Source of the DNA: Medicago truncatula
Taxonomy: Eukaryota; Streptophyta; Magnoliopsida; Fabales; Fabaceae
Length of the DNA stretch: 64,000 nt
Direction of reading: 5' to 3'
Assembly (NCBI RefSeq): GCF_003473485.1
Contig: NC_053046.1
Location: 43,485,832 to 43,549,831 of the forward strand
Shown here piece after piece: positions 45,060-57,700 of the stretch. Made by a program: the position numbers and the translations under genes. Numbering within the stretch: position 1 is the first letter of the stretch; every line of letters begins with the position of its first letter. The notes under the pieces were generated by a model, which searched no databases, was not told the DNA's origin, and saw only the letters and a list, made by a program, of their open reading frames with translations.

Positions 45060-46208
45060 AGGAGAGCCACCACCATCTATTATAGCTTTTATGCTTACAG
45101 AAAAAAATTGGAGGTTAAAAATAAGAAAAATCTCAAACTAAATAGGTAAACCTTTGTTTTTTTTATTATATTTTTAAACTTGTGTATATTTTCAAGGTCA
45201 ATTTAAACAATTAACCTTTTTTATATTTTATTTCTACGAATTGATGAAATTGGCAGCGAACGTAAACAAAAGTGTTCAAGATCTACGACTTGTTCAGAAG
45301 AGATCAACGTGCTTAACCACCAAAATTGATACTCCCTGCCAATTTCTCTAATTAGAGTCCTATTTAATGGAATTCAATTCTCAACTCAACATTCGATTTA
45401 TAAATCAAGATTTCTTGTTTTTTATTTTTTTTAAAATTCATAATTAATCCATCCTTTGTGAAAAAAAAATTAGTTTTATCTATTAAGTCGTATTTTAACA
45501 TTCTAAATATGTGTACAAAAATACAATGAAAAAAAAATCAACATCTATTCCAGACTTTATGCCTACAAAAAAAATGTATGTAAAAAAATAGGAAAATTTC
45601 AAATTAAATAGGTAGAATCTGTGTTTTTTTTTATTATATTTTCAAACTTGTTTTTTTTATTATATTTTTAAACTTGTGTATATTTTCAAGGTCAATTTAA
45701 ACAATTAACCTTTTTTATATTTTATTTCTACGAATTGATGAAATTGGCAGCGAACGTAAACAAAAGTGTTCACGATCTACGACTTGTTCAGAAGAGATCA
45801 ACGTGCTTAACCACCAAAATTGATACTCCCTGCCAATTTCTCTAATTAGAGTCCTATTTAATGGAATTCAATTCTCAACTCAACATTCGATTTATAAATC
45901 AAGATTTCTTGTTTTTTATTTTTTTTAAAATTCATAATTAATCCATCCTTTGTGAAAAAAAAATTAGTTTTATCTATTAAGTCGTATTTTAACATTCTAA
46001 ATATGTGTACAAAAATACAATGAAAAAAAAAATCAACATCTATTCCAGACTTTATGCCTACAAAAAAAATGTATGTAAAAAAATAGGAAAAATTTCAAAT
46101 TAAATAGGTAGAATCTGTGTTTTTTTTTATTATATTTTCAAACTTGTGTATATTTCAACGCCAATTTAAACCATTAACCTTTTTTATATTTAATTTCTAC
46201 GAATTGAT
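45060..46208 (+). repeat. 494-bp tandem duplication plus partial copies
   Basis: The unit from about 45165 repeats at about 45659 with only scattered differences (anchor tgtgtatattttcaaggtca at 45181 and 45675). A third, partial and more diverged copy starts at about 46141. The end of a unit also precedes the first copy at 45060-45160. No gene is inside; the unit has T-runs and a stretch gcagcgaacgtaaacaaaag. Confidence 0.85.
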
Positions 46209-46230
46209 GGGGGGGGGGGGGGGGGGGGGG
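46209..46230 (+). repeat. Run of 22 G
   Basis: An uninterrupted poly-G of 22 bases stands exactly where the third tandem copy stops, in otherwise AT-rich DNA. Confidence 0.95.
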
Positions 46231-46639
46231 TTGGAGATCGTAACACGGGTTTTTTCCACACTTAAACATTCGTGAAAAGAAAGGTAAATAAAATTCAGGG
46301 TCTCTTTCTTGAGAATGGTTAATGGACTACTGGACCTCCAAGTAGAAGTCATAAGTTATTTTAAACATTTGTTTGAGATAGATTGATCACTCCAATACTT
46401 CATATAATCTATTGATTAATCATGTGCCCCGTTTATGTGAAAATTGCAGAGATTTTCATACAACACTTGTCCTTAAGCATTTCTTTTTTTTTTTTTTTTT
46501 TTGCTTTTTATTTCCCTCTTGTTTTGTTTTCCTTGTTTCTTTTTTTGCTTGTTTGAGAAGGTTTCGGTTTATGTCCCCCTTCTCCTTTTGTTCTTCTTTA
46601 TTTTTATCTATATATTTTTACCACTTTACATGAGGAGGA

Positions 46640-47040
46640 CCATCTTTACATCTTTGGTATGAAGTCCTATAAAGTGTTTCGCCCAAATGGCTTCCAACCT
46701 ATATTTTTAAACATTTTTGGGAAAGAATTGGTTATGATATGTGGCATCTTGTCCACACGACTTTCATTATGGGTTCTATTAATACTTCGATTGCAAAAAT
46801 ATTAATTGTCCTCATCCTCAAGGAGAGCAATGTTATGAGGTTAACGAATTTTTGACTCATCAATCCTTGCAATATCATTTTCAAGGTAATCACAGAGATT
46901 TTAGTTAGTTGCTTGAGATTATTTCTTAATGATCTGATTAGTCCTCTTTCAACTATCAAATTTACGGAGAGTCTGGACATTAATTACCTTGGTTTCTCTT
47001 GTCAAGGGTCGAATTTCTCAAAATGTATACAATGACTTCA
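46640..47040 (+). pseudogene. LINE reverse transcriptase fragment
   Basis: Reading across frames gives plant LINE wording: GFQPIFLNIF, DMWHLVHTTFIMGSINTS, AKILIVLILKE and NPCNIIFKVITEILVSCLRL. It corresponds to the start of the reverse-transcriptase domain. Stops and frameshifts are frequent. The strand is opposite to that of the LINE at 39284-40530. Confidence 0.7.
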
Positions 47041-47666
47041 TTGACAAAGTACCAGTTGGATAACTTCTTAAAAATGAAATCTCTTGAATAAAGCATGATC
47101 AGCCGACCTAATGAATTAGTCAGTTACATTACCGGTCATTATTTATATTATACCATGAAACTTCACTATCTTTTCAATTATGTCTGTGTTTACGCCAAAA
47201 AATAAATATCATATTAGCCAAACTCAAAAAATAGACGACCAAGCAATCAAAGCAATTAGGCTAGGAGACCCCTTAGTTGAAGGTTAGGCTCCATCAATCG
47301 TTTCAACTAACAATATGTAGATAAGGGTTTGCTATTTTCGGAATTTGAAGAGAGAAGTACAATGGTGTTTTATAAAAGTTGTTTGCATGTTGTATCATAT
47401 CTTGGCCTTGGGTTTTCCTTAACCTAGCTATCATGATTCTCAAATGACTATTACTCTTTTGAGGTTCATACATCAAATCATGCAGCAATATTAGTACTAA
47501 CGTTTCATATCGACATAAACAATATCTTGAATGAAATATCAAAAGGTGATAGAGTGATAGAGTGAACTCGCAACCATGTTCCTTTCACAAAATCGACAAC
47601 AACAAAAAACGATAAGATCCACCCTCATTCTAACATTTTAATATTAAGTACAAATAATATCTATTA
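47041..47666. other. Intergenic, nothing recognised
   Basis: No gene or bounded element is visible between the LINE fragment and the MULE foldback. Confidence 0.35.
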
Positions 47667-47676
47667 ATTTTATCTC

Positions 47677-48551
47677 GAGTAAATAGTCAATTTCCCCCTG
47701 AAATTGTAAGTTTCATCAATTACCCCCCTGAAATTAACAAAACTTCAATTACCCTCCTGAAATTTCATAACTTCAGTCAATTTACCATCTCCGTCAAATT
47801 TTTCTGTTAGTGAACATAACGTTTTACAAATACACCCCCTGAAGTTTTGCACTTATGTGCAAAATGCCCCCCAAACTTAAAAATTTATATTATTTTTTTC
47901 TTAAAAACAAACAATTAATAGTTAAATATTAAAGCATATTAATTTTGGAGTTTGGAAAAACTACATACATATATACATCAAAATAGGGAAAAATGTGTAT
48001 TTTTAAAGTGACAATAATGGTTATTTCTAATAGACAAATTATTATTTTTAGAGGTTTATAAACAAATTAATAATCAAATTTAAATTTATATTTTCTCCTT
48101 CACCATCTTAGTCTTTTAACTCCTCCAACTCCTTCACAAATTTGCTCAAACCATTTAAACTGCACAACCCGCAATATTAATCCACAAATCATCCCATTAT
48201 TGTCACTTTAAAAAAATACATATTTTTTCCCATTTTGGAGCCTATTTTGATGTATATATGCATGTAGTTTTCCCAAATTCTAAAATTAATAGTTAGTTTT
48301 AATATTTAACTATTAATTGTTTGTTTTTAAGAAAAAAATAATATAAATTTTTAAGTTTGGGGGCATTTTGCACATAAGTGCAAAACTTCAGGGGGGTATT
48401 TGCAAATCGTCACGTTCACCAACAGAAAAATTTGACGGAGGGGATAAATTGACTAACGTTGTGAAATTTCAGGGGGTAATTGAAGTTTTGTTAATTTCAG
48501 AGGGTAATTGATGAAACTTACAATTTCAGGAGGAAAATTGACTATTTACTC
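47677..48551. mobile_element. 875-bp MULE-type foldback with 10-bp target duplication
   Basis: The termini gagtaaatagtcaattt and aaattgactatttactc are inverted copies. The arms pair inward over several hundred bases (for example ttttgcacttatgtgcaaaa with ttttgcacataagtgcaaaa). It is flanked by a perfect 10-bp repeat, attttatctc, at 47667-47676 and 48552-48561. The 9-10-bp duplication fits Mutator-like elements. No protein is encoded. Confidence 0.9.
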
Positions 48552-48561
48552 ATTTTATCTC

Positions 48562-49728
48562 ATAACAAAGAGATTATTTTGTCTTTGTAAAAAAACATGA
48601 GCGACTACTTTGAATAATTTATTTTATCAATGATTGAATTTAGCCTCGAGAAAGTTTTGAATGGTCAAGTTAGACAATTAATAAAAAAAATAAAAATTTT
48701 ACTTTAGATATTCAATTGAAGAATCAAGTTTAACTCTTACGATCATGTAAGTAGGCATATGTGATCTTTCGATCAAGATCAAACAATCCTAATTTAAGCA
48801 CAATATTTTTAAAATTAATTAATTAAAAACTAAATGTACTTTATCTAAATTATGTGAACTTGATCGGACGGTCACAAACATAATAAGACATGAAATCCAT
48901 TTCCTAAATTGAAGAAGATATCATTGTAAAACAACGAGACTTTAACAAAAGCCAAATGGATGTGAGGATTGGTAAGTTGCAACCTTAGCCACCACGTCAC
49001 TGCCACATAGTTTGGTATATATCTAACGTCACAATCATCGTTTTTATCGTAATATAAACAAACTGAATCTACGTAGATCTCCCTCCATAATATTTTACCA
49101 CTTAATCAATCAATGACTCAAAGACAATGAATCAACCGAATCCACACGACAACTAAGGTCAAATTGCTCTCAAGAAAATATCAAACTACCAATTTGGTCA
49201 CGTGTACCTTCCCCTTACTGGATCTAAGTTATACCACTTGGACCCATCTTTAAATGCCTCGTTTCACGACTAAAGTGGCAGATATTTTTATAGGAAAATT
49301 ATATGGGTGAAGTTATTAAAATGAAAGTTAATACTATAACATCAAAAATGTTGTGAGTAATACCCCACTGTTTATACAGTGACATCAAAAAATTTCCCCT
49401 TAGTATCATCAATTCATCAGATTAACAAGAATACACTTAATCTAATTTTATCTTACTTGTTTTAAGTGTAATACACCACAAAGTGTAACACTCACATGAT
49501 ATCATCAACTCTGTTTGCATGTTAAAGATGTCAACGATAAAATAGGACATGTAAGTCTAAGATGTTGCAAGCATTACTAGATGAATTACCATTGATCATT
49601 AATCAGTAATCAACAATTTAAAAATGAATCAAACATTAAGATTAAAATTAACTTTTTCAGAAAAGTCAGTTTCATGACTGCACCGTAGAAGCTCCCATTT
49701 TTATAATCTACATTTTTTTCTTCAAAAA
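48562..49728. other. Intergenic, nothing recognised
   Basis: AT-rich sequence without gene. I looked here for the left terminal repeat of the transposase pseudogene that follows and did not find one. Confidence 0.4.
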
Positions 49729-52510
49729 TTGCCTACCGTTGAGGGCTTTCTAAACTTTGTGACAACGAAGTGGACACGACTCATTTCTTTTCGACACAAG
49801 ATACATGAAAAGATAAAGAGGAATTGCTCGGTTGGGTCCGTCGACAAGCAAATAGAGCTTGATTTACGGTTATCATTAGAATATCTTGTGAAGGTAGAAA
49901 TGCTATGTTGGAGTTGGTTTGTGAACGGAGCGGCGAGAACAAATTACCGAAGACAAAAGTGAAGCATGAAGCAACGAGATCAAGAAAATGTGGGTGTTTG
50001 TTCAAGGTGCGTGGATATGTTGTGAGGGAAAACAATGCTTGGAAATTAGCTATTCTTAATGGTGTTCATAACCATGAGATGGTGCGGTATGTAGCAGGGC
50101 ACCTTCTTGCCGGAAGATTAATGGAGGACGACAAGAAGATTGTACATGACTTGACCGATTCTTCGATGAAACCAAAAAATATTTTGACTAATTTGAAGAA
50201 GAAAAGGAAAGAGTCCGTCACAAATATCAAACAAGTCTACAATGAACGTCACAAATTCAAAAAGGCAAAAAAGGATGACTTGACGGAGATGCAATATCTA
50301 CTCTCAAAGTTGGAAGAGAATAGATATGTTCATTACGTAAGCGAAAAATCGAAAAGTCAAACCGTTCAAGACATATTTTGGACTCATCCAACATCAGTAT
50401 ATTGTTTAACACTTTTCCGACTGTTTTGATAATGGATTCCACATACAAAACCAACTTGTATAGAATGCCATTGTTTGAAATAGTTGGAGTAACCTCAACC
50501 TATTTGACATATTCGGTTAGTTTTGCATTTATGACGTCGGAGAAGGAGGATAACTTTAATTGGGCTTTGCAAATGTTGCTTAAACTTCTTGAACCAAATA
50601 ATGATATGTCAAAGGTGGTAGTGACCGACAGGGACCCGAGTATGATGAAGGCCGTAACAAATGTTCTCCCTGATAGTAGTGCAATACTTTGTTATTTCCA
50701 TGTTGGCAAAAATGGTAGATCAAGAATCATCATCGATTGCAAAGTTAAACAGAATGTTGTTGTGGTGGATGGGCAAAAGAAGATTGTCGACGAGGAGAGT
50801 CATAGTAAGTTAGTTGACACCATATTTTATGCATGGGAAAAATTGGTTGAATCTCCTACTCTAGAGTTATATGCGGGTAATCTGGAATTCCAAGATGTTT
50901 GTAAGGATCATCCAAAGTTTCTTGAATATGTTGAAACTAACATTTTGAAGCCTTTTAAGGACAAAATAATGAGGGAATGGACGGACCTTTTGTTACATCT
51001 TGGGTGTAGGACCACGAATAGAGTGGAAGGAGCTCATGGTGTGGTGAAGGAATATTTGTCCACCTCAAAAGGTGATTTGGGTGCTTGTTGGCAAAAAATA
51101 GATGAGATGTTGGCAAACCAATTTGGGGAGATACAATCATCGTTTGGTAGGAGTGTTACGGTCTTGACAAATAGATACAAAGATGTCATTTTGTACTCCG
51201 GGTTGGGGGGTCAAATGTCTAGACAAGGCATGAACTTTATTTTTGTGGAAGAAGCGCGTGCTAGGAAAACCTTGTGCATCCAGAAGAAAACTTGTGGTTG
51301 TGTTCAAAGGACGTCGTATGACCTACCTTGTGCATGCTTCATTGCTATGAAAATTCGTCACAACAAGCCCATTCGATTGGATAAGATACACCCGCATTGG
51401 CATAAGTTGTATAGGGGTGAAGAAGAAAGTAATGAAGATTTGTTTTCGGTCGCGGAGGAGTGGCGTGGTATCCAAGAACGTCTCGAAAGAGTTCCGTTCT
51501 AAATGAAATTAGAAATCAAAGAAGGTATGCAGTTGTTAGCGTTTCTGAAGACCACAATGTTGTCACAACCTCCAAGAAAGGTGCCAACCAAAGGAGCTCC
51601 CAAAAAAAATCAAAACTACATGTAGGATCTCATCTAAGTGGGAGACTATTGATTCTCAACATCCGGAAAGTCAATCTTCACCACGAAAAAAATATTCACA
51701 ACCTAAAAGAAAAGGTGCTCGTATTGGCATTTCTCCGGTTCCGGTTCCTAAGCCTAGCTTGGTTTCAAGAAATTATGATCCTTCGAATCCTATGTATTAC
51801 ATGCCAAAATTCATGAGACCATACATTGAGGGAATTGTGGATGTTATTGGTGACGAACATTGTGGGTTTAGGGCTATTGCCGAACGCGTGGGTTTGACGG
51901 AAGAAAGTCATGTTATGGTGTGTAGAGCACTTATTAAAGAGTTGAAAGAGCATAGGACCAAATACACTGAGGTATATGCGAGCGAGGACAGTTACAAGTA
52001 TATTTTGGATGGATTGCATCCCCCCAAAAATCCTAGTAGTTTTGCCCCTTCTGACAAATGGTTGACATTGCCGGATATGGGACACATCGTTGCATCTTGT
52101 TACAATAGGCCGGTGGTAGAGATGACTACCCTTGATATTTGAGTCTCCGAGACTTTTTTCCCACTTAGAGGTGTGCCTCCGGTTAATCCGAAAAACAACA
52201 TGATTTGCCTTGGTTTAATCCCAAATCATTTTGTGCTTCTTTCGTTGAAAGATGGTTGTCCACTACCTCCATCATCCACGGAGTGGAGAAATCATGGGAG
52301 CGATGAGGCAAAAACATGGGATTATGAATTCTTGGATCAACACGATCGTTTCCGAGCACTCATGGAGATTGAGGACAAAGAGACATCGGTTCCACAAAAA
52401 AACCAACAAATCAAGACAATCCAATTATGTTTGATGACACTCCGGTTAAAGCAAACACCGAATTTGAAGATATTCTGGAACATTTAGATGATTTGCTTTT
52501 ATTAGATGAA
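49729..52510 (+). pseudogene. MULE transposase gene with FAR1-like zinc domain and OTU protease domain, decayed
   Basis: Pieces in several frames give the full domain order. A FAR1/GCM1-type DNA-binding region comes first (RSRKCGCLFKVRGYVV, LNGVHNHEM; 49905-50400). The MULE DDE transposase follows (VLIMDSTYKTN, VVTDRDPSMMKAV, CYFHVG; 50400-51250), then a SWIM zinc finger (CGCVQRTSYDLPCACF; near 51300). Last is an OTU-like cysteine-protease domain (YIEGIVDVIGDEHCGFRAIA with the expected Cys; PNHFVLLSLKDGCPLPP with the expected His; 51790-52290). A one-base frameshift near 50395, a TAA after VPF at 51500, a frameshift near 51750 and a TGA at 52140 inactivate it. The start is unclear. Mutator-like elements with protease domains are known in plants; this one has no visible terminal repeats. 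Confidence 0.85.
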
Positions 52511-54650
52511 ATATGACACTTTTTGGTCGGTGTTAATCCGTTTTTTGGTCGATACGCGCTGACGTATTTTTTGGGATATATAATGTAATGAGCAATTTTT
52601 TGGATGATATGTAACTAACCTTTAACTATATATACATATATATATATTTGAGTTTCGCATTTATTAGTAATTAATGTACATTACGTGTAATTTGTTGCAT
52701 AATGTGGAAAATTTGACGAATTTCAAACAATTGTGAAACGTTAATGCATTATCGGTTTTGTGTAATGTTACCTAATAATTGATAACCTATGAAATGTTGA
52801 TGTTTGTGATTGCTGGATGTTGTTGTTTCGGTTTGATTTCATCCGGAATTGTCGTTTGAAATTATAGGTAAAACATGACAAATTTCCTGGGCTAAACCAG
52901 TGCAGACTGCACTGGTTCTGTTAATTGGTGTGAACGGCAGTTAAATGCCGCTGGATTTCAGCGGTTGTTAATTGCCGACACTTAGGATAACGGTTGTTAA
53001 CTGCTGCTGGGCGTAAAAGCGTCATTTACTTGTGTCAATAAGAAGTTTCCTATGTCAGAAAAGCAATTTTCTTTTTCTTCTTCACATATAAGATCTTTTT
53101 TAACAAGAATATTATAAGCCTTTTAAATTAAAATGTAAGAGAAAATCACATTAGAATGTAACCAAAAAAGAAGATCACATTAGAATTTCCTTATCAAAAG
53201 CAATTGATTGCCTCTCAGAAAAAGAAATAAATATTGTGTCCTATAAATGCAACTCAATTGAAATCCATTTCGACTAGTCTAATGGTATTGACTTGAGATT
53301 TGTGAGTGTATTGTTCCTTAAGTTCTTAGGTTCGATTCTCTTTATGACTAATTTGGATGGACTAATTTAATTTATTTTTAAAAATGCAACTCAATTGATA
53401 AACTTTATTAATATTATTATATGTTTGAACCTTGAATTAGGGATGGTCTATTTTATTGAAGACTAGACCAAATCATTAGAGTTTTTAAATCATATTATTT
53501 GATCCATCCTCTTTACATTATACTTTTATGTTCCCATCTTGCTTTCATTTCACTTTCGCCCACCCCTTTACCCATATTATAATACGATTTAGGTTCCAAA
53601 AAGTGAAAACAGACAAGACCACATCCAACGTATGTAAACACTGTAACCAAAGTATAAACCGTATTTGTCAGGTTGGCGCCATCTAAATGATAATAATATA
53701 AAGTTTCATGGCTTATGATTATTACACACTCATATTTTTTGTTATGGGCAGGACACAACATTCAATCTATTCTGGATTGAAAATTCATAAATCATTCATT
53801 CATAGGTCGTAAAGTGGCACCACTTGTTGCCGTAAACATTATGTGTTAATTAAAAATTCACTTTTTGTTGAAAAAAATAAAGTTCCTAACATTTTGGGTA
53901 CCACTAGCACACAATCCCAACCTGGCTGACACAACATTACGTGGCAGTACTCCAATATATATTTATTATAACTTTTTTCTCTAAAATCATCACACATTTT
54001 ATAATAGATAACAGCAATCAAAGTATGGTAATTTTTTTTTTTAACAAAAGTATATTATATTAACTTGTTTATTAAATATGTTTACATGATAAGATGATGT
54101 GTTTTTATTAGATGTTAGTGTAAAACTTTTACAATGTCATTGCACCTCCATTAAATACTAGCAATAATATTAGAGTTAATTTATTAATATGTTACGTTAT
54201 TGTATAATTATTTTACGCATGCATCCAATGATGTATTATCACATCAATGAATGAATATAACAACTCATTTGTTTTCATACTCATTAATTGACGTGACAAT
54301 ATATCATTAGAATGTAAAATAATTGTACATTGACTGTGTAAACTAATTAAATTGATAATATTAACATAATAAGATTGGTTTTTTCTAAAAGAAATATGTG
54401 TAACACAGTGAGGCCTATCACATTGAGTTGAGTATGACAATGGATAATGACTTGATTTTAATAAAGGAAATCATCAATCATTTAAGCAATAATTAGCATT
54501 AATAAAAAGTTATTAATACAGGTTAGCTTACCATACAAAACAAATATGATCTTAGATATTTTTCACATGTAACCACAAAAATTTGTAAGATGATAATGAT
54601 ATGATAATATAAAAAACCATACACTTGTAATGTAGTACATTATAGATCAC
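52511..54650. other. Intergenic with one hairpin MITE
   Basis: At about 54189-54340 the arms ttacgttattgtataatt and aattgtacattgactgtgtaa form a diverged hairpin. At 52900-53030 a patch with repeated cggcag..gccgctgg and gcggttgttaa motifs could be the end of the MULE. A tRNA-like ctaatggtattgacttgag..ggttcgattc at 53278-53338 is probably a SINE remnant. Nothing else is recognised. Confidence 0.45.
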
Positions 54651-54658
54651 TATATATA
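54651..54658 (+). promoter_or_regulatory. Probable TATA box of the RFS-type gene
   Basis: TATATATA is followed by the pyrimidine-rich stretch cctcctctgtttctttctcc near 54687, a common start-site context. The start codon is 128 bp downstream. Confidence 0.6.
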
Positions 54659-54785
54659 CCCTTCACCTGCTTCATCAAACCTCACGCCTCCTCTGTTTCT
54701 TTCTCCTTTGCATTTGGAACAAAGAGCATTGCTAAGGGTTCATTCCCTTTGTTGAAATCTTTTGAAGTGAATTTTCAACAAAAAG

Positions 54786-57700
54786 ATGACTGTAGGGGCA
54801 GGAATATCTGTTGGTGATGGAAACTTGATGGTGTTAGGGAAGAAGGTTCTGAGTCAGGTTCATGAGAATGTTCTTGTTACTCCTGCTTCTGGTGGTTCTT
54901 TGATCAATGGTGCATTCATTGGTGTTTCTTCTGATCAAAAGGGTAGCCGCAGAGTCTTTCCCATTGGCAAGCTTGAGTATGTTCATCTCTTTACCAAATT
55001 TCTGTTTTTATTTTATTTATTTATTTATGTTTTTTTAAATGAAAAATTGTTGTGAAAGAACACTTGAGTTCAAATAATGTTTAGGATGTTTGGTTTTTTT
55101 CCTTGTGTTTTTTTTTTTTTTGTGTGATGGTTATATTCTTGTTTTATATTGTCATCATGATCAAAACATACCCGTTGTAATTTGATTATTTTGATGTTGT
55201 GTTGACACTGTGTTTGTTTAAGGATTAAAATGACCCCTTTTGATTTTTGATGTTTATTATCTTTACAAATATTGAAGGTGAGTCACTCAAATTTTGATTT
55301 TTATGATGTTTTTGTTTCAGGGAGTTGAGATTTATGAGTCTTTTCCGCTTCAAAATGTGGTGGATGACACAGAGAATGGGGAATTGTGGACAAGAAATCC
55401 CCTTTGAGACACAGTTCTTGCTTATTGAAGCACATAAGGGTTGTGATATTGAGGGAGGGATCGACAATGGAGAACAAGACCAAGATGGTTCTACCTACGC
55501 GGTTTTGTTACCTCTTTTGGAAGGAGATTTCAGGGCTGTTCTTCAGGGGAATGATCAAAATGAAATTGAGATTTGTGTCGAAAGTGGTATGCACTCTTCA
55601 TAAATTTGTTAATGTTTTTTGTGTGTGTAAACCATGTATCCTCCACACATAAATGTAGAAACTAAACCGTCGAGTTGCGTAGGATCACAGTGCGCAGAGT
55701 AGTGTATGTTAGGTATGCATTGTGATTTTTTGCTATGTGCATGATTGTAGGATGTCCTGATGTGGAGGAATTTGATGGGACTCATTTGGTGTTTATTGGG
55801 GCTGGATCAGATCCTTATAAGGTCATAACAAATGCTGTCAAGTGAGTTTCACATTACTTGTTTTACCTTTTCAATTCTTATTTTGTTCTTGTTTCAATCA
55901 TATGCCAAATTTACAGTTTACAATTTACATCACAGATGGGAATTTATTAACTTTACTATGTAGTTAATAAAAAATTGGCTGTTGAACTTTTTCAATTACT
56001 AGGATCAGGTTTCATGTTTGAACCTTTTGAAGTAATCTAAATTAAAACATGTTCCATTAATACAGTTATTAGGACTAAACTAACTCAGAACTTAATAGGC
56101 CAAGTCCTAATTTGCAGTGATATGCTTTCTGAGCTTAACCAAACTATTTTGATGCACAATGTTGTGCTTCTTATAAATGTGTAATTAACAAAAGTCTTTG
56201 ATTTTGTTGCTGTTTAGGACTGTTGAAAAACACTTGAAGACATTCTGTCATCGCGAGAGAAAGAAGGTTCATATCTTTTTATACTCTTTAAAGTGAAAAT
56301 TTCATGGCCTTGTTGCATCTTAACGTTCATTACCTACTTGTATTATTCAGATGCCAGATATGTTGAACTGGTTTGGATGGTGTACATGGGATGCTTTCTA
56401 CACCAATGTCACTTCAGAGAATGTGAAAGAAGGGTTACAGAGGTGTTATTTCGTTCCACTAAAACTTTGGTCTAAGTTACAAGATTGTTGTATCACACAA
56501 ATAGTCATAGACATTAGTTTCTGATTTTATTTTTATGTTATTTGCAGTTTCGAGGAAGGTGGAATTCCTGCTAAGTTTGTCATAATTGATGATGGATGGC
56601 AATCTGTTAGCATGGACCCCAATGGTGTTGAATGGAAACATGATTGTGCAGCAAAGTGAGTAGATTTTCATCAAACTATCATCGTCAAATATATTATAGT
56701 CCCGTACATTTTTACAATGTCGAATACGCAAATTAATTTTGTGGATATTTTTTTAACAGTTTTGCGAACCGCTTAACTCATATCAAAGAGAATCACAAAT
56801 TCCAGAAAGACGGCAAGGAAGGTCAGCGGATAGAGGACCCTGCCATGGGACTTCACCATATTACCAATGAAATAAAAAAGGAACATGCTATAAAGTATGT
56901 TACTTTACTTTACTTTAGTTTTTTTTTTTTTTTTTGAAACTTCTCAACATATTCAGTTCAACAACTAATGATCGTTGCAAATTTTTCGTCCTTTTTGTTT
57001 ATAGGCATGTGTATGTGTGGCACGCAATAACAGGATATTGGGGTGGTGTTAAACCTGGGATTAGTGGCATGGAACATTATGAGTCAAAGATGGCTTTCCC
57101 TATCTCATCTCCTGGAGTCAAGTCTAACCAACCAGATGAAGCTTTAGATACCATAGCAATTAATGGACTCGGCCTTGTTAATCCTGAGAAAGTCTTTCAC
57201 TTTTATGATGAACTCCACTCATATCTAGCATCTGCTGGTATTGATGGTGTCAAAGTTGATGTTCAGAATATCCTTGAAACTCTTGGAGCCGGACATGGTG
57301 GCAGGGTGAAACTTGCAAGGAAATATCATCAGGCATTGGAGGCGTCGATCTCTAGGAACTTTCCTGATAATGGAATCATTTGTTGCATGAGTCACAATAC
57401 AGACGGATTGTATAGGTTGGACTGCTTACAAAAACTCAAGTGAATGCTTTTATGAAACCTACTCTAGATTTATTCAATAATAAGGACTTTATTTTAATGA
57501 TTTACTTGATGCAGTTCAAAGCGTTCGGCTGTTATTAGAGCATCAGATGATTTCTGGCCAAGAGACCCTGCATCTCACACAATTCACATTGCATCAGTTG
57601 CTTACAATACTATTTTCCTTGGTGAATTTATGCAGCCAGATTGGGATATGTTTCATGTAAGTTGTTAAATATAGGATCCTAAATATATTTTGGTTTATAG

